Part shown: positions 1 to 3,656 of the stretch, piece after piece | Layout of the letters: each line of letters opens with the position of its first letter | Position numbering within the stretch: position 1 is the stretch's first letter | Source of the DNA: a bacterium | GTDB lineage: Bacteria; Chlamydiota; Chlamydiia; Chlamydiales; SM23-39 | Direction of reading: 5' to 3' | Assembly (NCBI GenBank): GCA_021818045.1 | Contig: JAKAFF010000095.1 | Location: 1 to 6,081, forward strand | Length of the DNA stretch: 6,081 nt | Notes under the pieces: model-generated | Told to the model about the DNA's origin: nothing | The model's input: the letters and a program-made list of their open reading frames with translations, nothing else | Database searches by the model: none | Program-made: the position numbers and the translations under genes

Positions 1-941
1 TGTAATCCCGTTGCCCCGATTCCCTGGGCACGCCGACTTTTAGCGCGAAAAATGCGCGTCAAGCGGATCACATTTTCCCAAAGCAGTCTCTCCGAGGCGT
101 CCGGATAGCTTAAAAGTTGCGATGTGCTCAGCTGATCGATATTGTATAGCGACGTAGTGGCCCCAACCTCTGGATCCACATTGCGCGGCACGCTCAGATC
201 GAAAATCACCTGGCTTTGACCCACCCCTGAAATCAAAAAAGAGCTCGATTTGCTTGCACATACAATGCGATCAAACGATTGCCACTGACTCAAAATGGAA
301 CGATCAAATACAGACACCCCTTCCCAATTGACCGCCGCTACGTGCTTTGTGCAAAAGGCAAACGAGCGCACCCCTTTATGTAATAAAAAGGAGGCAAACC
401 CTCGATTGATCGCAGAAAATCCGACCAATAAAATGCGCATCTCCCGCCACTGTGTAAGGGTCCACAAAGTCCCATACAGCGACGATGCTCCCTTTTCATG
501 CAACTGCTGGCGCAATAATTTCCCCACTTTCAAAGCCTTTTGGAAAATGAAATGCATACTTGCTGGAAGCGCGGTTGATTTCGCATATGCGATCTTCACT
601 TGACCTTGGATCTCCGTCTCTCGCAAAATGGCGCTATCCAACCCCGCCGTCACCCTGCAAAGATGAGCAAAACAATCGATCCCAAAATACGAATAAAAGC
701 GCTGCTCAAAACTCCCCTCAATCTGCAAACGCAGCCAAGCCAAAAGTGCGCTATGAGCTATGCTTAAATCGTCTGCACCAAAATAGATTTCGGTCCGATT
801 ACAAGTGGACAAAAGCACCACCGGGTGAGGAAAAAAAACAGCCATCTCCCCTTGCAAAGAACGAGCCGCCTTTGCAATCGATTCACGCACGGCGACATCT
901 GCTGTTTTAAAGTTGATTCCGAGAACACCAACATTGAGCAT
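1..941 (-). CDS. hemA: Glutamyl-tRNA reductase (HemA), C-terminus cut by the window edge
   Basis: HemA reduces glutamyl-tRNA(Glu) with NADPH to glutamate-1-semialdehyde, the first committed step of C5-pathway tetrapyrrole synthesis in the cytoplasm. The frame is open from ATG at 939-941 to the left edge (313 codons) with no frameshift. The N-terminal catalytic domain shows LSTCNRTEIYF with the nucleophilic cysteine at residue 47, and GLDSAILRETEIQGQVK near residues 98-116 matches the family's GLDS...GExQILGQVK block. The NADPH-binding domain starts near residue 168 (MRILLVGFSAINRGF), and FDLSVPRNVDPEVG with LYNIDQL further on is the conserved end of that domain. The Gly-rich loop is atypical: GFSAIN replaces the usual GAGxM, and Arg replaces the Gly of the GExQILGQVK block. 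A weak ribosome binding site (GGAGT, minus strand of 953-957) lies 11 nt upstream. It is divergent from the 89-residue gene. Identity is secure from motifs; whether the C-terminal dimerisation domain is full length cannot be seen. Confidence 0.93.
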   Translation of the reverse strand, partial: MLNVGVLGINFKTADVAVRESIAKAARSLQGEMAVFFPHPVVLLSTCNRTEIYFGADDLSIAHSALLAWLRLQIEGSFEQRFYSYFGIDCFAHLCRVTAGLDSAILRETEIQGQVKIAYAKSTALPASMHFIFQKALKVGKLLRQQLHEKGASSLYGTLWTLTQWREMRILLVGFSAINRGFASFLLHKGVRSFAFCTKHVAAVNWEGVSVFDRSILSQWQSFDRIVCASKSSSFLISGVGQSQVIFDLSVPRNVDPEVGATTSLYNIDQLSTSQLLSYPDASERLLWENVIRLTRIFRAKSRRAQGIGATGL

Positions 942-989
942 TTTCTCAATCTACTCCGCATCAAGAGAAAATTTCAATAGGATCGATTC

Positions 990-1030
990 TTGCAACAACT
1001 AGAGAAATCATATACACTCAGGAAAAGGTG
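990..1030 (+). promoter_or_regulatory. Putative promoter and ribosome binding site of the 89-residue gene
   Basis: TTGCAA (990-995) and TACACT (1013-1018) are separated by 17 nt and resemble -35 and -10 boxes, four of six matches each. An alternative -10 is TATACA at 1011-1016 with a 15-nt spacer. AAGGTG (1025-1030) is a ribosome binding site 5 nt before the ATG at 1036. Either promoter would give a leader of only about 11-14 nt, so the promoter call is weak while the ribosome binding site is good. On the opposite strand the same AT-rich spot reads TATGAT (1007-1012), a possible hemA -10 box with about 60 nt of leader, so the region may fire both ways. Confidence 0.3.
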
Positions 1031-1035
1031 CAACG

Positions 1036-1305
1036 ATGGTTGATAGCGTCCCCCCTTCTGGCTCAAGCGGCATCCCCGATAAAGTTCCTTTGCCAGAAAA
1101 CTACAAAGGCGAATTCAAGGTCTCTCCGGCATTTCAAAAATTCTGGGACCAGATGTTTCACCAACATGTCGATCCCAAACAAGCGGCGAAAATGACCGAA
1201 CAGTTTATCAATCAAGTTTGGAATGATTGCAATCGCGTCTTACAGCAAGCTTTGCAGAAAATGAAAGAGCTCGAAAAGCAGCGCAAAGAAGACGAAGATA
1301 GCTAA
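1036..1305 (+). CDS. Small helical hypothetical protein, 89 residues
   Basis: I do not recognise this protein. Residues 1-30 are rich in Pro, Gly and Ser and probably unstructured. From about residue 31 (SPAFQKFWDQMF) onward it looks fully alpha-helical, with an aromatic patch (F, F, W, F near residues 34-42), then a second helix from about residue 47 that ends in a charged Lys/Glu/Asp tail, plausibly a short coiled coil. There is no signal peptide, transmembrane segment or metal-binding motif. A ribosome binding site sits 5 nt before the ATG and a strong intrinsic terminator directly follows, so it is very likely a real, independently transcribed gene. In Chlamydia, from memory, hemA borders type III secretion genes, several of them small helical proteins or chaperones. 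That makes a secretion-related role possible, but no residue here proves it. Confidence 0.75.
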   Translation: MVDSVPPSGSSGIPDKVPLPENYKGEFKVSPAFQKFWDQMFHQHVDPKQAAKMTEQFINQVWNDCNRVLQQALQKMKELEKQRKEDEDS

Positions 1306-1363
1306 GAGGGTGTCTACAAAAATCGACAGAACCTCACTTTGCAGACACCCTCTAAATATTTTT
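1305..1363 (+). terminator. Rho-independent terminator after the 89-residue gene
   Basis: An 11-bp perfect inverted repeat, AGAGGGTGTCT (1305-1315) with AGACACCCTCT (1343-1353), continues after one A-C mismatch into CAAA (1317-1320) with TTTG (1338-1341), leaving a 17-nt loop. It is followed by the T-rich AAATATTTTT. The stem begins on the last base of the TAA stop codon. The T tract lies only on the plus-strand side, so it acts on the 89-residue gene and insulates rluD from readthrough. Confidence 0.88.
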
Positions 1364-1412
1364 CTTGAATCTCGCCAAATTCCTTGAGATCAATCGATTT
1401 TTCGGGTACGAT

Positions 1413-1428
1413 AGGGGCTTCGTTTATG
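1413..1428 (+). promoter_or_regulatory. Ribosome binding site that sets the rluD start
   Basis: AGGGG at 1413-1417 lies 8 nt before ATG 1426-1428, ideal spacing. It favours this ATG over the in-frame TTG at 1384, which lies 20 bases after the terminator's T tract and has no purine-rich site upstream. Confidence 0.8.
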
Positions 1429-2367
1429 AGCCTGCCATTGAATGAAGATCCTGAATTTTTCGTGATCAGCGCCGAGGAAGAGGGGCTGCGGCTCGACAAG
1501 CTGCTTGCGAACCGCTTCCCCACCCATTCGCGCACCTACTTTCAGCATCTCATCGATCAGGGCCTCGTTCTACTCAACGGCCGCCCCATCAAAAAACGGG
1601 AAATCCCCGAAGAGAGCGATGAGATCGAAATCTGCTTTCAAGCCATTCCCGAAGCCTCTTTAACTCCCGAGTCCATCCCTCTCGACATCCTCTACGAAGA
1701 CGAACACCTGCTCGCCATCAACAAACCGGCCGGCATGGTGGTGCACCCAGCACCAGGTCACTGGTCTGGCACCTTTGTCAACGCCTTGCTTGCGCATTGC
1801 CAAGAGATCGCCCCAGGGGATGACCCCTTGCGCCCCGGCATTGTCCATCGGCTCGACAAAGACACAACGGGCGTACTTTTAGCTGCCAAAACGCTCGTGG
1901 CGCACCAAAAGCTGATCGAGCTATTTACCTCTCGCCAAATGGAAAAGCTCTATCTTGCTATCTGCCATGGCAGACCCTCCACCTCCATGATCAACCTGCC
2001 CATTGGCCGCCACCCTGTGCATCGCAAAGAGATGGCCGTCTTGCCTGATGGAAGAGAAGCCATCACTGAAGTCAAACCGGTCGCATTCAACGACAAAATC
2101 AGCCTCATCTTAGCAAAACCCCGCACTGGCAGAACCCATCAAATCCGCGTTCACCTCAAACACATCGGCTGCCCCATCTTGGGAGATCCAATCTATGGCT
2201 CCAAGGAAGCGGCCCACCGCCCCCTTCTGCACGCGTATCGCCTCTCATTCGACCACCCAATTACCTCCTCCCCCATCCGCCTCGTGGCCCCCATCCCTCA
2301 AGATATGGCCCTCTGGATGCAAAAGCTATGTGGACCTTCCCTATGTGCCCCCTCTTACGCAAATTAA
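1426..2367 (+). CDS. rluD: RluD-family 23S rRNA pseudouridine synthase
   Basis: The enzyme isomerises specific uridines of RNA to pseudouridine; in E. coli RluD modifies 1911, 1915 and 1917 in helix 69 of 23S rRNA. The 313-residue length fits the family (E. coli RluD about 326). An S4 RNA-binding domain covers about residues 18-75 (LRLDKLLANRF, then LVLLNGRPIKKREI). The catalytic domain shows LLAINKPAGMVVHPAPG (residues 95-111), the signature HRLDKDTTGVLL with catalytic Asp144, and KPRTGRTHQIRVHLKHIGCP near residues 231-250, followed by ILGDPIYG. All key residues are present. RluC and RluD paralogues are hard to separate by eye; the full-length S4 domain and the HPAPG...GTFVNALLAH stretch favour RluD. 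In Chlamydia the likely orthologue is annotated sfhB (from memory). The C-terminal 13 residues after LCGPSL are weakly conserved in type. No clear terminator follows. Confidence 0.94.
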   Translation: MSLPLNEDPEFFVISAEEEGLRLDKLLANRFPTHSRTYFQHLIDQGLVLLNGRPIKKREIPEESDEIEICFQAIPEASLTPESIPLDILYEDEHLLAINKPAGMVVHPAPGHWSGTFVNALLAHCQEIAPGDDPLRPGIVHRLDKDTTGVLLAAKTLVAHQKLIELFTSRQMEKLYLAICHGRPSTSMINLPIGRHPVHRKEMAVLPDGREAITEVKPVAFNDKISLILAKPRTGRTHQIRVHLKHIGCPILGDPIYGSKEAAHRPLLHAYRLSFDHPITSSPIRLVAPIPQDMALWMQKLCGPSLCAPSYAN

Positions 2368-2371
2368 AACT

Positions 2372-2399
2372 TTGTAAAATTCCACCACAGTGTTATAGT
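2372..2399 (+). promoter_or_regulatory. Putative extended -10 promoter of khpA
   Basis: TTGTAA (2372-2377) and TATAGT (2394-2399, five of six matches to TATAAT) are 16 nt apart. TG at 2391-2392 stands one base before the -10 box, the extended -10 arrangement. Transcription would start near 2405, giving a leader of about 40 nt that includes AAGGGG (2434-2439), a ribosome binding site 7 nt before the ATG. This suggests khpA can be expressed independently of rluD. Confidence 0.55.
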
Positions 2400-2446
2400 T
2401 TTCTTGAACTACTGACTTTCACACCGACCAAGCAAGGGGCGAAATC

Positions 2447-2689
2447 ATGAAAGAGTTTGTCGAATACATCGTAAAGAACCTCGTCGACCATCCTGATAAA
2501 GTACAAATCAATGAAATCGGCGGCACTCACACGTTGATCATCGAGCTAGGCGTCGAAAAATCGGACATTGGAAAAATCATTGGGAAAAAGGGGAAAACGA
2601 TCAATGCGATCCGAACCCTCTTGATGTCTGTTGCCAGCCGCAACGGCATCCGCGTCAATCTGGAGATTCTGGAAGAGAAAGTGGGTTAG
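2447..2689 (+). CDS. khpA: KhpA-type KH-domain RNA-binding protein
   Basis: This is a single KH domain of 80 residues, the normal size for the KhpA/YlqC family. Residues 1-20 form the first helix and strand (MKEFVEYIVKNLVDHPDKV). The hallmark GxxG loop is GKKG at residues 46-49 within DIGKIIGKKGKTINAIRTLL, followed by NGIRVNLEIL. In Gram-positive bacteria KhpA binds RNA, often paired with KhpB (Jag/EloR), and influences cell elongation and division; its role in chlamydiae is not established and no khpB is visible here. A good ribosome binding site and its own promoter precede it. Its last 35 bases overlap the 3' end of the convergent 330-residue gene. From memory, the same protein follows the RluD homologue in Chlamydia (CT659). 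Confidence 0.93.
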   Translation: MKEFVEYIVKNLVDHPDKVQINEIGGTHTLIIELGVEKSDIGKIIGKKGKTINAIRTLLMSVASRNGIRVNLEILEEKVG

Positions 2690-3647
2690 GAAGGGTTTCT
2701 TCTAAAGCGCAAGCGAGACGACGCCATCTTTGCCACTCTCGCCGCAATCCTTCGAGGCAATCTTTTGGGACGTTCTGAAGTGGGTCGCTATGCACGAGGT
2801 TCCACATAACCTCGTATTCGCACCCATTGCCTGGCCATCCCTGCCGGTAGTAGTCGTCCAGTAATGCAAGAGCTTTTTCCCAAGTGGGGCGAAACATGGG
2901 GAACTCGTCTAACCACTCTCTCATGGCTGCAATGCGACTTGCCATACCAGCTCTTGCCGTCTCTACATCGGGACAATCGGGCAAAGGTTCTAAACAGTGT
3001 TCTTGAGTCTCTGGATCTGGCTGCGCACTTATGCGTGCCATACCGCTATCATCCACATCTTCTCTATCATAAAACAGAAGATAGTCTGCATTGAAATACC
3101 CGATTGTGGGATCTTCTACATCATCCGGTGCAACTACATTTCCTGCCTCTCTCATCAAGCGGCCAAAACGTCCCCACACCCTTTTGTTCAACGTCTCCCA
3201 AGGATCATCTGGCCCTGCATCTGCCTTGTGTTTTGGAAATTGAATCACAGTTTTTGCTCTTGTAACGAGCTGGTTTGCAAAAAAATGCGGCCTGATTACG
3301 TCGTAAAAAAACTGACAATCCTCTTCGCGCTGAAAACTCAAAGACATCGTCTCCTTTCCCATACGCAGCACTTGAGCCTCCAAACAAAATGAGACCTTTA
3401 ACCTGGACAATAAGAGCGTTGCCAGCTCATGCGCTCTTTGAGCTGTAAGGGTAACTTGGAGTAACACTTTCTGTCCTAAGCGCCCCATTCCTCCCAAAGT
3501 TAAGACGTAAATTGTGTATTCTGACGGATTCGGCAACCCCGGACAGAATCGGACCCCCAGCAGCTCTTCCATCGGCAAAGGACACTCACCGATCCAAAGC
3601 TCGTGTGGTGAAACAGCGATCCGACAACGGGCGCTCTCAGTACTCAT
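2655..3647 (-). CDS. Uncharacterised 330-residue protein, short paralogue of the upstream gene product
   Basis: I do not recognise a named family. Residues 8-128 form a module homologous to three in the upstream protein: SEYTIYVLTLGGMGRLGQKV (42-61) aligns with GYEIVLIMKGALGLGEKTV there. MSLSFQREEDCQFFYDVIRPHFF (101-123) aligns over 18 ungapped positions with the third upstream module (shared M, L, F, E, C, V). Residues 143-230 are acidic and Pro/Asp-rich, probably a flexible linker. Residues 230-318 are helical and contain GWPGNGCEYEVMWNL (270-284), sharing the exact pattern GWPxxGxExExxxNL with residues 706-720 of its neighbour (numbered from codon 5963-5965). There is no signal peptide or membrane segment. 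ATG 3645-3647 overlaps the upstream stop as ATGA, with GGAGG 4 nt ahead. No intrinsic terminator follows. Confidence 0.82.
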   Translation of the reverse strand: MSTESARCRIAVSPHELWIGECPLPMEELLGVRFCPGLPNPSEYTIYVLTLGGMGRLGQKVLLQVTLTAQRAHELATLLLSRLKVSFCLEAQVLRMGKETMSLSFQREEDCQFFYDVIRPHFFANQLVTRAKTVIQFPKHKADAGPDDPWETLNKRVWGRFGRLMREAGNVVAPDDVEDPTIGYFNADYLLFYDREDVDDSGMARISAQPDPETQEHCLEPLPDCPDVETARAGMASRIAAMREWLDEFPMFRPTWEKALALLDDYYRQGWPGNGCEYEVMWNLVHSDPLQNVPKDCLEGLRREWQRWRRLACALEETLPNPLSLPESPD

Positions 3648-3656
3648 TCCCCCTCC
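3644..3656 (-). promoter_or_regulatory. ATGA stop/start overlap with ribosome binding site: translational coupling
   Basis: On the minus strand the upstream stop TGA (3644-3646) and the downstream start ATG (3645-3647) share an ATGA. GGAGG (minus strand of 3652-3656) lies 4 nt before the ATG, inside the last codons of the upstream gene. Such overlaps usually couple translation of two subunits, which fits the paralogy of the two products. Confidence 0.8.

Noticed and set aside
295..910. Plus-strand open frames opposite hemA
   Set aside because: They are antisense to a frame with clear glutamyl-tRNA reductase motifs, and their translations look like low-complexity shadow sequence without family features.
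1..941. hemA as a frameshifted or broken gene
   Set aside because: Codon-by-codon reading shows one continuous frame to the left edge; it only lacks a stop because the window ends.
1384..1412. TTGAGA - 17 nt - TACGAT as a promoter for rluD
   Set aside because: The boxes look good, but transcription would begin near 1419, after the AGGGG ribosome binding site at 1413-1417, so it would remove the signal that sets the start. It could matter only for a nearly leaderless transcript.
1384..1425. Upstream in-frame TTG start extending RluD by 14 residues
   Set aside because: No ribosome binding site precedes it, whereas ATG 1426 has AGGGG at ideal spacing and begins a normal-length family member.
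3644..3647. A frameshift splitting one long repeat protein into two
   Set aside because: The second gene has its own ribosome binding site and ATG, and its N-terminus aligns with module starts in the first protein, so a genuine separate start is more likely.
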